A DNA stretch of 64,000 bases from Aristolochia californica (lineage: Eukaryota; Streptophyta; Magnoliopsida; Piperales; Aristolochiaceae): positions 1,922,001-1,986,000 of the forward strand of contig JARWKL010000006.1 in assembly GCA_029961685.1 (NCBI GenBank), in the 5' to 3' direction. The notes beneath the pieces are model-generated. The model was not told the origin of the DNA. It ran no database searches and was given only the letters and a program-made list of their open reading frames with translations. The position numbers and the translations under genes are program-made. Each line of letters begins with the position of its first letter. Position 1 is the first letter of the stretch. Of this stretch, positions 44,175 through 55,095 are shown in pieces.

Positions 44175-46186
44175 GCGTCAGTCGAGATTATGCTACCACT
44201 CAGATTTTATTAGCGTGAATAAGCTTTGAGCTCTTACTTAGGAGCTGATCAGAGCAATCTGGTAATATTTTGTTTGTTTTTGTCTTCTGGCAAAGTATCT
44301 TTTCTCCCACTTTCCTATTTCTTTCCTTGTGTCGGATGGAGTAGAGGAATGTTAGGCATAATGTTATAAACCAATGTTTGGGGTTTGTTTTCTCTTATTC
44401 TTATTCATTTCATAATTGTACGTCTTCAATGAACTAGAACATAGAGAGGCTATCTTTAACACTTAAAACATGATACAGAAAACAAAAAGATAAATTAAAC
44501 TACACCAAACAAATCACAGCAAAAAAAATCTCTGAGTTGATAACAGAGGTTCAACCCACACAATCAGATGCCTAAGACCAGATGCTTTAATCAGATTTGC
44601 TAGTTTATCTACTAACATTAGGGCTAGTCCCTTCAAATAACAAAAAAAAAAAAAAAATCGAATATGATTCTTTTAATTGGAGAATGATCTCTTTCACCTT
44701 CTCTATATGATTAGAGGGAGATTAGTCCAATGTCATACTAAAACTCATCTTAAAATGGTTAGTCAAGTTAAAAACCTTCTTTCCTCTCACATGCAAGCCC
44801 TTTGTTTTCGTTCTTACTACACTTGGACGAAATGGGTTGAAACCCATACCTAAACACCTGCTCTGATACTATGTTAGAAGTTAGGTCTAATGCGCATCCT
44901 AAAATGACTAGTTAATTAGAAACTCTCTTTCCAAACTAATAGACCTATGATATTTCTACTCATTTGTTTATGTGGGGCAATTTTTTCCATCAGATCCAAG
45001 TCATTAAGTAAAATATCACAAGGACTCAATAGGAGTAGGCATCTTCATATTGGGTACCATAATGGAACATTTAGAATCTAATACTATCATGTGTCACATT
45101 CTAACATCCTTCTTTGAGCTTATAATTTTTTTTTTGTTTTATTGAGTATATGTATCGGTAACCTCGAATCTGAAACATATCAAATGACATATAAGATCAA
45201 ACAACCACAGTCAATTTGATCACGACTAAGATTGAAGAACTTGATTGTTAAGCATCAGGGAATACTATGAGACAAAGGGACATTACATAATTGTTCTTAC
45301 AAGTTTCCAGGTCACCAGAAAGCTTTTCGCTAGTAACTCTATTGACTACTGAACAACTCTTGGAGAATCCCGTGGTAGTAGACCCACAAGAAGTAAAGAG
45401 GATACATCCCCACCCTACACAGCTTCATCATATTTGGCATTGGGGTCCCGTCCTTTCTGTTTTGTTGTGGAGTTAGTAAAGCTAATGATGCATACTATCA
45501 CACCCGTGATCCCTTCAATCAGATCACGGAAAGAAATTAGGAGTAAAATAGGTTCTTGAAAGCAAATCAAAAGGATGTTAAGGGTTTCTTAGCTTTGAAG
45601 TCAATAGTAAATTCTGGCTGGGAGATCTCCTTGACAGCTTCGTCTAAGAAATCCTTTTATCTGAAAATGGAACCGGGGCACCATCATGTATGGCTGCTAT
45701 TCATTGCTGGTTCAAGCGGTCTAAGTTAGCCCCATCTCTGTCGAAAATCAACATGATGGTTCCGATTGTGATTCCCTTCATTACAGTGACATCTCGATTG
45801 GACTAGCATTCGAGTCAGTGAATGGCTGTGGCCTGGTGGACTTTGTTCATTTAGATCTCTCCTCAACAAGTTTCCATGAAAACGAGTTTCCCAGCTTCGC
45901 AAAGAGTTTCCGGTAACTGTAATTTGACCTTCCTATGTCCTTCTCGAAAGGAAAGCTAAGGTTCGGATTGAATCAAACTGTGGGCGCAGATTCTTACATG
46001 ATAATGATAAAGACTGCAATTTTGGGAATGTCCCATTTGTCAAATCGCCACTGCACAGGCGTCCATCACAGATACACCACTTGCTTTGACAGCTAAATGC
46101 GTCCCACCATGCTGCCTGGTTCCTTATTTTTCTTCCTTCTGATCTTTTCTTTTTTGTCGAATCGACCAACCTACTTCCTCTAATTC
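44175..46186. other. 2-kb intergenic region
   Basis: Contains a TRIM-like element (44725-44985). 45740-45930 has an open stretch reading GCGLVDFVHLDLSSTSFHEN that recalls a leucine-rich repeat, possibly a receptor-like protein relic. 46050-46186 is the HyPRP F promoter. Nothing else is recognised. Confidence 0.4.
44725..44985 (-). mobile_element. TRIM-like LTR element
   Basis: LTR-like segments at about 44725-44830 (ccaatgtcatactaaaactc) and 44873-44985 (tgttagaagttaggtctaat) flank a short interior ending in gctctgatacta (44860-44871), a one-mismatch tRNA-Met primer-binding-site complement. Confidence 0.5.
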
Positions 46187-46194
46187 TATAAATA
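46187..46194 (+). promoter_or_regulatory. TATA box of HyPRP F
   Basis: TATAAATA, 75 bp upstream of the ATG. A block ctgcacaggcgtcca at about 46051 is a diverged version of the GCACAAGCTTCC block of genes B and D. Confidence 0.65.
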
Positions 46195-46261
46195 CCCAGG
46201 ATCGTTGATCAGTCCACACCATCCCAGGGCCACAGAGTATACTCACCCACTAGTGTTTGAG

Positions 46262-46690
46262 ATGGCTTCTCAGAGCTCTGCTTCTTCTGCTCTCTTTCTT
46301 GCTCTTAATCTTCTCTTCTTCTCCCTTGTTGGCGGCTGCACTTGTAACAGGTGCGGCTGTCGCCAACCCCCGAACACTCCCACCCCAACCACCCCCACCA
46401 CCCCCACTACACCAACCCCAACGCCATCTTCCCGTGGGAGGTGCCCCAGAGATGCCCTCAAGCTGGGGGTCTGTGCAGATGTGCTCGGTCTGGTGAACGT
46501 GGTCGTGGGTTCTCCACCAACACTGCCTTGCTGCTCTCTGCTGCAAGGCTTGGTCAATCTGGAAGCAGCTGTCTGCCTTTGCACTGCCATTAGCGCCAAT
46601 ATCTTGGGGTTGAACCTCAACATACCCCTTTCTCTAAGCCTGCTGTTGAACACATGTGGTAGGACTTTGCCTCCTGGCTTCCAGTGCTAG
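46262..46690 (+). CDS. HyPRP F: hybrid proline-rich protein, DC2.15-like
   Basis: Single exon, 142 aa from the ATG at 46262 ([16 protein letters not shown]); an upstream in-frame non-ATG extension is not used because the ATG matches all sister genes and follows the TATA box at the usual distance. After the signal peptide comes [12 protein letters not shown], with the same C-x-C-x2-C-x-C cluster as HyPRP E, then a short Thr-Pro linker ([20 protein letters not shown]). The eight-cysteine domain ([11 protein letters not shown] ... [11 protein letters not shown]) has spacing C-x9-C-x18-CC-x13-C-x-C-x24-C-x9-C. Last + strand gene of the array; the next gene is convergent, 1.3 kb away. Confidence 0.93.
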   Translation: MASQSSASSALFLALNLLFFSLVGGCTCNRCGCRQPPNTPTPTTPTTPTTPTPTPSSRGRCPRDALKLGVCADVLGLVNVVVGSPPTLPCCSLLQGLVNLEAAVCLCTAISANILGLNLNIPLSLSLLLNTCGRTLPPGFQC

Positions 46691-47970
46691 TTTCCAATAT
46701 TATCGGTAATGGATCCTGCGTGTGAGGACTATAGACACTATGGGACTTTAGTTGTATACCCAACACTGCGTTTCTCAAGTTGATGTTAGTGGGAAATATG
46801 GGACGACTATTCACTACCTTTCAAGTTGATTAACAGGCTTTCTGTACTCTTTTCTTCTGGTGCAATTCCTTGTCATGTTCATCTCAACCCAGGAAAGTTT
46901 CACTTTTCTTTAATACCCTACTCCCATGTTAAAATTTTCTTAAAATGACTAGAATACCAGGCCATAAAAAACCTGGGAAGGCGGATGAATCATTTACATA
47001 TTACCATACATAACGACGCCACTTGCTAGCAATAATTAATTCTCATCTTCATCCATGCCATTCGATCTCAATAATGAAAATGTTCAAACAACAAATTAGC
47101 CAGATTGTCATTGTTCAGTCCGTGAGGGGCAGGGAATGGCGTGAGGAAGAAGACGAAATTGTCCACTCGATGTGACAACACCACCTTGCAAAAACCTTAA
47201 GTTGGTAGGTGGTCAAAGTTTTCCAAGAACGTGATATGACTGCGTCCTGTGGCACGAGTACTTTTCAAAGTAATTGGATAAGAAAATTATTTTCATTTAT
47301 TTCGATATAAGACGAAATCATGGTCGTATATTCACACTGAACTCACATAAATAAACTGTCTTAATTCCGTCTCAGTGCAAAATACAGCTAAAAAAACCCG
47401 AGTTTTGATATGTTATACAAGTGAAATTTTTGAAATTTTTTATCCATGGTCGAGAATTGAAATGTGAGAAATTTAAGTCTGGAAATTGGTTAAAATCTGC
47501 ATTTGAAGGCTGAATACTCAATCGAGATTTCTGTCACTGTGTAATTTAAAACATGAAATCATTAGAATGATTCCTGATATGAAGAGTGTATGAAATCTTA
47601 ATTGATCTCTGGTGAAGAAAGTACTTAGCAATCGTTATCAATGTACCGTAAATCCCTTCTTGTCTCCAACATGATTTCTTATCAAAGCAGAAACTAAGAA
47701 ATATTCCTTGCAATACCATTGAAGGCAATAATGATTTATTCATCTCATTACACAAGTACTGAGGTTGTACACGAGCACATGAGAGGGGATAGAAACAAAA
47801 GACACAAAATTTGCTGAAAATTTCATCCTGCTCTACTGAACCTAAACAATTCACTACATCCCTGATTGACTAAACTTCTACAACGCGATTAACTACCCAA
47901 GCCTAATGGAAGCAAGCCCGTCAAACCCTGATGAAATGCCTTCCTGCCATTTCCCTCCATTGAAGTGCTC
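46691..47970. other. intergenic region between convergent HyPRP genes
   Basis: 3' UTRs on both sides are expected. No gene, repeat or element is recognised in the 1.28 kb. Confidence 0.4.
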
Positions 47971-48591
47971 TTAAAGAGTGCACTGGAAACCAGCTGGAGG
48001 TGTTTTCCCGCAAGTGATGAGAGCTTGGAGGGCAAGAGGGAGGAAGATGGTGATATTGAGCAGCCTGATTTTTATAGTGGTGCAAAGACAAACAGCTGCC
48101 TCTAGCTCGAGCAAGCCCCCTAGGACAGGGCAACAGACATTTTGAACAGGATCCCCTAGCCCCACATGCACCAGTCCTCCTAGAACGTCCAAGCACAGCC
48201 CTAGTTTGAGAGAGTCAGCAGAACAAGTGGGACCCGAGGAAGGAGGAGGATTGATACCCGGAAAGCCGCCTGAGGGAGGGGTCAATCCACCACCGCCGCC
48301 GCCGCCGCCACCACCACCACCATATGGAGGTGATGGTGGGTAAGTGTAAGTGGGTGGTGGAATTGTCACTGGAGGAATTGTCACAGGAGGGTTTCTGTAA
48401 GACGGAGAAGTGCCTGGAGACGATCTGGAGGGCGGTTTTCTGAAGGGAGGATGGGTTCTTGTGGGTGGAGCTGGATGAGGGTTCTTGTGGGAAGGTGGGT
48501 TGGAACAGTAACCACAAGCGTATGCTGGTGGCAGACTGATTGCAGCCAGAATCAGAAGAACAAAAGACAATGCAACTGCTCTGGGACCCAT
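47971..48591 (-). CDS. HyPRP G: long proline-rich protein with Gly tract, distinct subclass
   Basis: Single exon, 206 aa from the ATG at 48591 (MGPRAVALSFVLLILAAISL, signal peptide to about Ala-25). The mature part starts CGYCSNPPSHKNPH and has a long linker rich in Pro, Thr and Tyr (PPVTIPPVTIPPPTYTYPPS), then twelve Gly in a row encoded by GGC/GGT codons, then GLTPPSGGFPG. The eight-cysteine domain differs from the array consensus (CSADSLKLGLC, LGGLVHVGLGDPVQNVCC, KIRLLNITIFLPLALQ, CGKTPPAGFQCTL), with spacing C-x9-C-x19-CC-x13-C-x-C-x23-C-x9-C. It resembles the longer proline-rich/36.4-kDa-type HyPRPs more than the DC2.15 type. It sits between the two DC2.15-type groups but is not a recent copy of either. 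Confidence 0.92.
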   Translation of the reverse strand: MGPRAVALSFVLLILAAISLPPAYACGYCSNPPSHKNPHPAPPTRTHPPFRKPPSRSSPGTSPSYRNPPVTIPPVTIPPPTYTYPPSPPYGGGGGGGGGGGGLTPPSGGFPGINPPPSSGPTCSADSLKLGLCLDVLGGLVHVGLGDPVQNVCCPVLGGLLELEAAVCLCTTIKIRLLNITIFLPLALQALITCGKTPPAGFQCTL

Positions 48592-48697
48592 GATGAGAAC
48601 CAAAACTAGAAACCTTACTCAAAGAAGGCAAGGCAAAGAGCTGCCTTCTTCCTCGATTCCTCTCCGCTGTGTGTCGTCGAACCTCTACGACCCCATG

Positions 48698-48784
48698 ATT
48701 TATAAGTAGAATTTACAAACTGCCCGTGACACCTCCAACTTTTCAGATTCATTGCGTTCAAAGAACCCTAGAAAAACTAGGGTT
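48698..48784 (-). promoter_or_regulatory. HyPRP G promoter: TATA box and paired telo-box-like motif
   Basis: On the reverse strand TATAAAT lies at 48704-48698, about 107 bp before the ATG. Just upstream, 48764-48784 is an inverted repeat aaccctag-aaaaa-ctagggtt containing the AAACCCTA-type telo-box core in both orientations. Confidence 0.5.
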
Positions 48785-50292
48785 TTCTATGTTCATGGCT
48801 TCGTGCTGAAATTCATATTCGCAATGGTGGGAACTGCGTTCGATTTTTTTTGCCAATGTAAGAAAAAGGATTCCATACCCTGCATTATTGTAGGCAAAGT
48901 GGGTATTTCGATGGAGTCATGGCCAGGCCATGTGACGCAGCACGGGTGGTCTTGGATTGGAACTCGTGACCGTGAAAGTGAGATCCGTTTCTCTCTCTGA
49001 TTCTGAGTCTCTAATGGCCGGTTGAGAAAATATATGCGCATGGATTTGAGGCCTCTGCTCACAACCAAGCAAATGATTCAGTCTTCTCCAAGTTGGCGAT
49101 TCAGAGTGTTGTCGGAAGGAGGCAGAAGATAGAGGGAATAAGGACACTGTTCTCTGGCTTGCGCCATCTTTTTTTTGTATAAATTTATGGTGCAATGCTC
49201 GAAGGAAACATGTGAACTTTCTGTATCTTTTCTCCTCTTTCCTCTTCTGTTTCGTGACGAACAACACAGCTAAGATGCTAGACGACGTAGCAGAAATGGC
49301 AAAAAAACACGTCACTGCTTGCTTACGAAAGAAGCGAGAGAAAAGAAACGGGATTATGAATAAAGCAGCAGTTCAGCAGGCCAGAGCTCGCGGAAGATGT
49401 GGACGATAACATAAATTCTGGAAAAGATTATGTCATGAGCAGCTCGCTACGAACTCCATTGCTAATGCATGATTTTGGAGCTAGCTATATCTTGTTGAAA
49501 TTCAGGAGCTTTCTCTGATAATTTCATTGTAAATTGGCGTGAATGAACAGTATAGATTATTGAAACTGAAATTGGAAGTAAAGGAAATAAGAAATAAGAG
49601 AGGAAGCAATTTCATTTAAAAAACGGTTGATTTTTACTGTGGATTTGTGCTGTTTTATGAAATCAAGGATCGAAACACTCTCTTGTTTGTTCTTGACTTA
49701 CCATATTATATTTAAATCTCATTTTTTTCTTTCTCATTACATCTTTCCTTTCTCCAGTTTTGGTCTGTCTGATATGTCGATTTGATTAAAATTGAAAGAA
49801 ACTGTTTTACCTCCTTTTACTTGAGCAAGAATTGATCAAAAGGACTATCAATCAAGAGGGTCAGAAGCATAAATATATAAGGAATCTAAGTACGCGGGCA
49901 ATCCAGTGATCATACAAGCACTTTAATATCATAATATTACTGGGAAACATTTACTTAATTAAATTATTCATGAAACAGTGGCCTGGACATCCGGTATTCC
50001 GTTACCATTCCATCATATTTGAAATAAACAATTTCATGCACATGGAGAAGATTCAATCGATATGAAAACTTGGACAAGAGATTGACCCAGATGATACAAC
50101 AATTTCTTTTTTCTGTTCACAGTGGTCTCTTGTTGATTTCATTAGTAGAACTAGGGACTTTTAAGGAGTGTTTTGTCTTAATATAGAGATATAATAGTGA
50201 TAATAACACTTGATATAACAGAACTAATGTGCAGAGGGAACGAATGATACATGATCTTTTAGGAGATTAACTAGAGGAGAACTGGTCTGAAC

Positions 50293-52722
50293 TAGGGGTG
50301 GCATCGAGCCGAGCCGAGCCCGAACCTGCTTATGTTCGAGTCGAGCTTGATTTAAATATTTCGAGCCGAGCTTCGAGCTGAGCCTCGTCTCGAGCCTAAA
50401 ATTGTTATCGAGCTCGAGCCCAACGAGTTCGAGCCGAGCTCGAGCCTCAACATATATTTAAAACTTTTCAAAAAATATATTCGAATAAAATGTATATAAA
50501 ATTATGCATATATTTTACATAAAATTGGGTATGACCTTTACATAAAATTGGGCATAACTTATATATATTATATGTGTATAAGATTGGGCATACCCTCTAC
50601 TTAAAATTTAGCATAATCTATATATATAATACTTGTATAAAATTCGGCACGACCTCTACTTAAAATTGGGCATAATCAATATACATAATACCTGCATAAA
50701 CACTTCATAAATACTCCATAAAATTGTCTATACATTCCATAAACACTTCATGAAATTGTTTATACACTCCATAAAATAATCTAAATACTCCATACACTGC
50801 ATAACATTATAAATAAACTCCATACAATAATCAAACACAACAAAATTAAATAAAATATCACTATCAATTTACAATCACCCAAATAAAAACTATAAATCCT
50901 TTAAATAAAATCCTATTACTATTACAGACTTATTAGAAAATTACAAGAAATATTTTAAATTTTTCTTAGGAAAGTTAAATGGACCTCTTATTGCCTTTTC
51001 TAAGGAAATAAATAAAAATTAATAATTAATCTAATATATTATTATACTTATCGATAAATTTTTAATCACATAAAATGCCAAACACAAAATTGCTATGAAA
51101 ATTGCCTCATGCTCAAAGTATTATATCATCAACTGTTAAATACTTATTCAAAATTTTTCTATATGGTTTTCTAACCCATCTTGGCAAGAAAATCTTACTT
51201 GGAAAATTATATGATTTTTTAAAAAGATTTATAATTAGAAAAATATTTTGAAAAAATATGAGGCACTAATGGTCCCTATATTTCTATTAAAAATGTCTTT
51301 TCAAAATTTATTGAAAAAACCACTAATAGTCTCTAGAAACGTATTTCTACTAAAATATCTTTTCAATTTATTTAAGATCCATGAGGAAGGGACAGTTTTT
51401 TTTTCCCTTGTTTATGATCTCGCACGTAGGGGTGGCTTTGAATAAATTATATATAAAATTATGCATACATTTTTAAAAAATATAATGATAGGGAGGTTCA
51501 GGATTGAATTTCAATAATGGATTAAAATGCACCAATATTAATATTTTTTACTCCAATTGTTGTCTAGCTTGTTTTGTAATTTTTGAATCTGGCCATAATT
51601 TATTATGGCCTCCTTAGTGCCCCTAGATAAAAATTTATATTCTAGGAAAAACTAAAAATATTTTTCCTATGATACATATTTCCAAAAAAACCTTTAAATA
51701 AAATCTTATTACTATTAGTGAGTTATTAGAAAATTATAGGAAATATTTTAAAATTTTCTTAGGAAAGTTAAATGGACCTTTTATTGTCTCTTCTAGGGAA
51801 ATAAATAAAAATTAATAATCAATCTAATATATTATTATACTTATCAATAAATTTTTAATTAAATAAAATATCAAACACAAAATTGCAATGAAAATTGTTT
51901 CATGCTAAAAGTATTACAACATCAACTGTTAAATACTTATTCAAAAATTTTCTATACAGTTTTCTACCCCATCTTGGTACGAAAAATCTTACTTAGAAAA
52001 TTATATGATTTTTAATAAAAAAATTTAATTAATTTTTTTTTAAAAAAAACATAAGACACTAATAGTTTATAGAAAATTATTTCTATAAAATTTATTTTTA
52101 ATTTTTTCCAGAGGAAAAGTTTTTTTATTTTTTTATTTTATGATCTCGCACATGCGAAATCGCACGTGCAAGATCATCTTCTCACGAGGAAGGGGGAGAT
52201 TATTTCTCCCCTGTTCTGGTTTTCCGCCGAGACGACGTGGAGGGAAGGGTGTTACGGCGCCGGGGAGGACCTATCGTCGGGGATGACGGCCACGACAGAA
52301 GCGGCGGTGACGGAAGCGGCGGCAACGAAAACAGAGGTGACGGCGAGGAGAGGAAGAAATCGAATGGATGGCCACAGAGGCGGTCGGCGAGCAGCTGCGA
52401 CGGCGGTATAGACGTCGGCGAACAGCTACGACGGCGATAGAGGCGGCGACAACAACCGATGGGAGGGGTCGGCGGTGACGAGGGGGGAGGAAATTTTTTT
52501 CCCCCGCTCACTTGCTCGCGATCTTGCCGATTCATACCGATCCGACTCATTTCGAGCCGGCTCGCAAGCCAACGAACGGAACCTAGCTTCGGTCGAGCTC
52601 TGCTCGTTAAGGTAAACGAGTCGATTTCGGTGCTCGAGCTCGATACATGATGAATCGAACCGAGCCGATACCGAGCCGAACCGAGCCGGCTCGCGAACCG
52701 ACTCAGTTCAAAGCCACCCCTA
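50293..52722. mobile_element. hAT-like non-autonomous element, 2.43 kb, 8-bp target duplication
   Basis: Ends are TAGGGGTGGC and GCCACCCCTA, flanked by gtctgaac at 50285-50292 and 52723-52730. An 8-bp duplication and TAGGGGTG-type termini are hallmarks of the hAT superfamily. Both subterminal zones are packed with GAGCCGAGC/CGAGCTCGAG motifs (50304-50450 and 52545-52700), as expected for transposase binding sites. The interior is AT-rich and contains a direct duplication (about 50898-51430 and 51691-52150, offset 793 bp). A GC-rich block at about 52165-52510 could be captured host DNA. No transposase frame is seen, so it would need a source in trans. Confidence 0.85.
50898..52150 (+). repeat. 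internal direct duplication of the hAT-like element
   Basis: cctttaaataaaatc at 50898 and at 51691 start two diverged copies that run through ggaaagttaaatggacct, tctaatatattattatactt and tatgatctcgcac. Offset 793 bp. The copies carry many substitutions, so the duplication is not recent. Confidence 0.8.
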
Positions 52723-52764
52723 GTCTGAACTAATCGACGAGCACAATCGGTCCGCATGATTTAC

Positions 52765-52971
52765 AGGATCGTCCATTCATGTAAGACCCCCTGAATCCAA
52801 GCCAAATGTTGTGTGTTTTCTGGGTTGCTAATGGCACTTGAGCCTCACAAATGGACTATGTCTTAGTATGAGAGGGAGGCAGGGTCGTCCATTCATGTAA
52901 GACTTCCTGAATCCAAGCCAAATGTTGTGTGTTTTCTGGGTTGCTAATGGCACTTGAGCCTCACAAATGGA
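52765..52971 (+). repeat. tandem duplication, 91-bp unit, 116-bp period
   Basis: 52765-52855 and 52881-52971 share tcgtccattcatgtaagac, ccaagccaaatgttgtgtgt and ggcacttgagcctcacaaat with only a few differences. It begins about 40 bp beyond the hAT-like element. Confidence 0.85.
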
Positions 52972-53139
52972 ATGAGGGACCTATTGCATGGCCCTTGTGA
53001 TTGGCATTGGATTCTATAAGGAATTATTAAATGTTCATTTAAATAAATCTTTAACGAGAAACCATGAAAGGATTTAATGGAGACTCATTTAAATGAAGAT
53101 GTCATAAAATCGGATTCTCTTGAAAGTACAAATCATGGA

Positions 53140-53330
53140 TTAATACTCTCATATTGATTAATGAGTACAAAGATCTTGGACTAATCATTTTGAAATAAGC
53201 TTTCGACCCAACTTCAAATAGTATTTTAGCACCATGCTCATTCGTGACCCAAAAGAATACCCTACACGTGAAGGAAAATATTAATAATACCATATGGATT
53301 AATAAGTACAAAGATCTTAGATTTATTAAT
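53140..53330 (+). repeat. TRIM-like LTR copy, reverse orientation
   Basis: attaataagtacaaagatct with flanking sequence is the reverse complement of the LTR at 23026-23070, and an internal partial duplication (attaatgagtacaaagatct at about 53157) is present. Confidence 0.5.
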
Positions 53331-54456
53331 CAAAAAGAAACTTCTTAACGTATACAATTTCGTGATTATTTATGCATCTTACAAAAGAACACAAGAGTTG
53401 TACTGGTTTAGATGAAGTGAACCTTCATTTCGCTCATATACACATCCTAGTAATTAAATGTCTCTAATCTGCATCAATGAAGTATCGTAATCCACTATTT
53501 TCTTGAAAATTAGGAGACATTTATTAGTTCTTGGACTAATATGCATCCGCATGATCTCTGGCTTCTGTGCATTATTCTTTTGTTATTTGTTAATTGTTAA
53601 TCCTTTGGCTATACGATTTCTACTCTGGATCATATTTACTTGGAAGTATTCAAAAGCTTTAACGATAAAGAAAGACTTGAAACCCCAGAGATGGTGCAGT
53701 GCACCTTAGCACATCGCTCTACCATTTTTGACAATCTCACTTTCCACAATTTTGTCCAGTGTCTTTCCAGTGATGTAGCCATCTACTTGTAAAGAGAGTA
53801 AAGTAAAGCGAATAATAAAAATGTGATTCAAATGTAATTTTTTAAATCGACAAGATATTGCCAATTCAGAAATAGATCGACACTGACTATCAAAATCAAA
53901 GTAATTCCGATTCTTGATCACAGATCGTAATTCGCCCTTTTGGCATATGAATTGTGTTTTAATGAAATCTCTCCCTCTTTCCGTGGATGTAGGCCAACAT
54001 GTAAACCTATATAGATTCCTTTCAGCAGCTTCTGAAAGACTTTATCATGGAACTACTAAAATGGGTTTATCCACATGTGATGAGAACAGTTCAAACTGTT
54101 CTGATGAAGAGATAAAGAAGGCATTGATGGATTGATGTTCTTCTTTGTTTTAGAACAATGAGAAAGATAATACATTAAAGGGGTTCATGAAAGAGCGTGA
54201 AGAACAATATCAGGTATAAACATTGAGGCAACAAACACATGATTAGATATAAAAAAAATAAGAAATATAAAGGATCACAATTGGGCAGATATCTGTCATC
54301 GAGATGAAGACTTCAATAGGAGAGCCCTAACTCAATACAAACAACAAATAACGTCGAATGAAAACAAGCGATCACATATGATCATCACTCACAGAAATCC
54401 TTCTCCACTCCAAGATTGATAGCAGAAGAAAGAAACAAGAGAAGGCCAGCAAGGTT

Positions 54457-54879
54457 CTAAGCGCATATGAAGTCAGAAGGGCAAGTCTTCCCGCAAGCAT
54501 CCAAGACCAAGCTGACTGAGACTCCAATGTTGAGGTCGATGCCCAGTACATTTGCCTTAATGGCAGTGCAAAGGCACACAGCAGCCTCAAGATCAACAAG
54601 ACCATCAAGGAGAGCGCAGCAAGGCAGCGTGGGTGGGCTGCCAACGACGACATTCACGAGCCCTAGCACGTCAGCACAGACGCCCAGCTTCAGTGTGTCT
54701 CTGGGGCAGGTGGGGTTTGCCGGTGGGTACTTTTGGGGGGGCTTGTGATGAGGCTTCTGGGGCTTGGGGGTAGGGGACGTTGTTGGAGGACATGGAACGT
54801 AGGTGGAGGAGACCAAGGTGAAGAAGATAAGGTTGAAAGAGAGGAGAAGGGCCGTTGAGGCAAAGACCTTGGAAGCCAT
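54457..54879 (-). CDS. HyPRP H: hybrid proline-rich protein with nine-cysteine domain
   Basis: Single exon, 140 aa ([16 protein letters not shown], signal peptide to about residue 25). Linker TYVPCPPTTSPTPKPQKP, then HHKPPQKYPPANPT, is rich in Pro, Lys and His. The domain starts [20 protein letters not shown] and ends CGKTCPSDFICA, with an extra cysteine between the seventh and eighth family cysteines. Spacing is otherwise C-x9-C-x18-CC-x13-C-x-C-x24-C-x9-C. In the last helix GVSVSLVLDA replaces the usual [10 protein letters not shown]. It belongs with the copies at 60.6 and 62.5 kb by the [15 protein letters not shown] and CGK-C-PS features. Confidence 0.92.
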   Translation of the reverse strand: MASKVFASTALLLSFNLIFFTLVSSTYVPCPPTTSPTPKPQKPHHKPPQKYPPANPTCPRDTLKLGVCADVLGLVNVVVGSPPTLPCCALLDGLVDLEAAVCLCTAIKANVLGIDLNIGVSVSLVLDACGKTCPSDFICA

Positions 54880-54950
54880 TTCTGCAAACTACTAGATGCT
54901 TCAGTGCAGGAGATTGCAGAACCTGATGTGATCTTGGGGGAAGGCTCGGG

Positions 54951-55095
54951 CTTTTATAAGAAGAGACTGAAGTTTAAAATCACTCAGAAAAGAAAATAAT
55001 GAAGAGGTGACCATGTGGGTACATGGCCCGCCATTTAGCTGGCGTTACGGGTGATAGGATTTGGAAGAGGGCGAGAAGTTTTGGAGTTTTCTCTT
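54951..55095 (-). promoter_or_regulatory. HyPRP H promoter, shared with HyPRP K
   Basis: A TATAAAAG box on the reverse strand (plus cttttata at 54951-54958) and a block at 55010-55095 (ccatgtggg, ccgccatttagctggc, ggatttgga, ttttggagttttc) align with 63047-63137 upstream of HyPRP K, so the promoter was copied with the gene. Confidence 0.7.

Larger units (their letters stand above)
48785..54456. other. 5.7-kb intergenic region with hAT-like element
   Basis: 50293-52722 is a hAT-like element, 52769-52971 a tandem duplication and about 53140-53330 a TRIM-like LTR copy. 48785-50280 and 53350-54400 contain no recognised gene. An open stretch at 53914-54135 (LYRFLSAASERLYHGTTKMG) has no recognised relative. 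Confidence 0.4.

Noticed and set aside
48592..48603. Four-residue N-terminal extension of HyPRP G
   Set aside because: The extension begins with TTG. The ATG at 48591 gives a normal signal peptide.
52200..52757. 185-aa Arg/Ser/Pro-rich reverse frame
   Set aside because: It crosses the end of the hAT-like element and its target duplication and is composed of GAGCCGAGC-type motifs; a low-complexity shadow.
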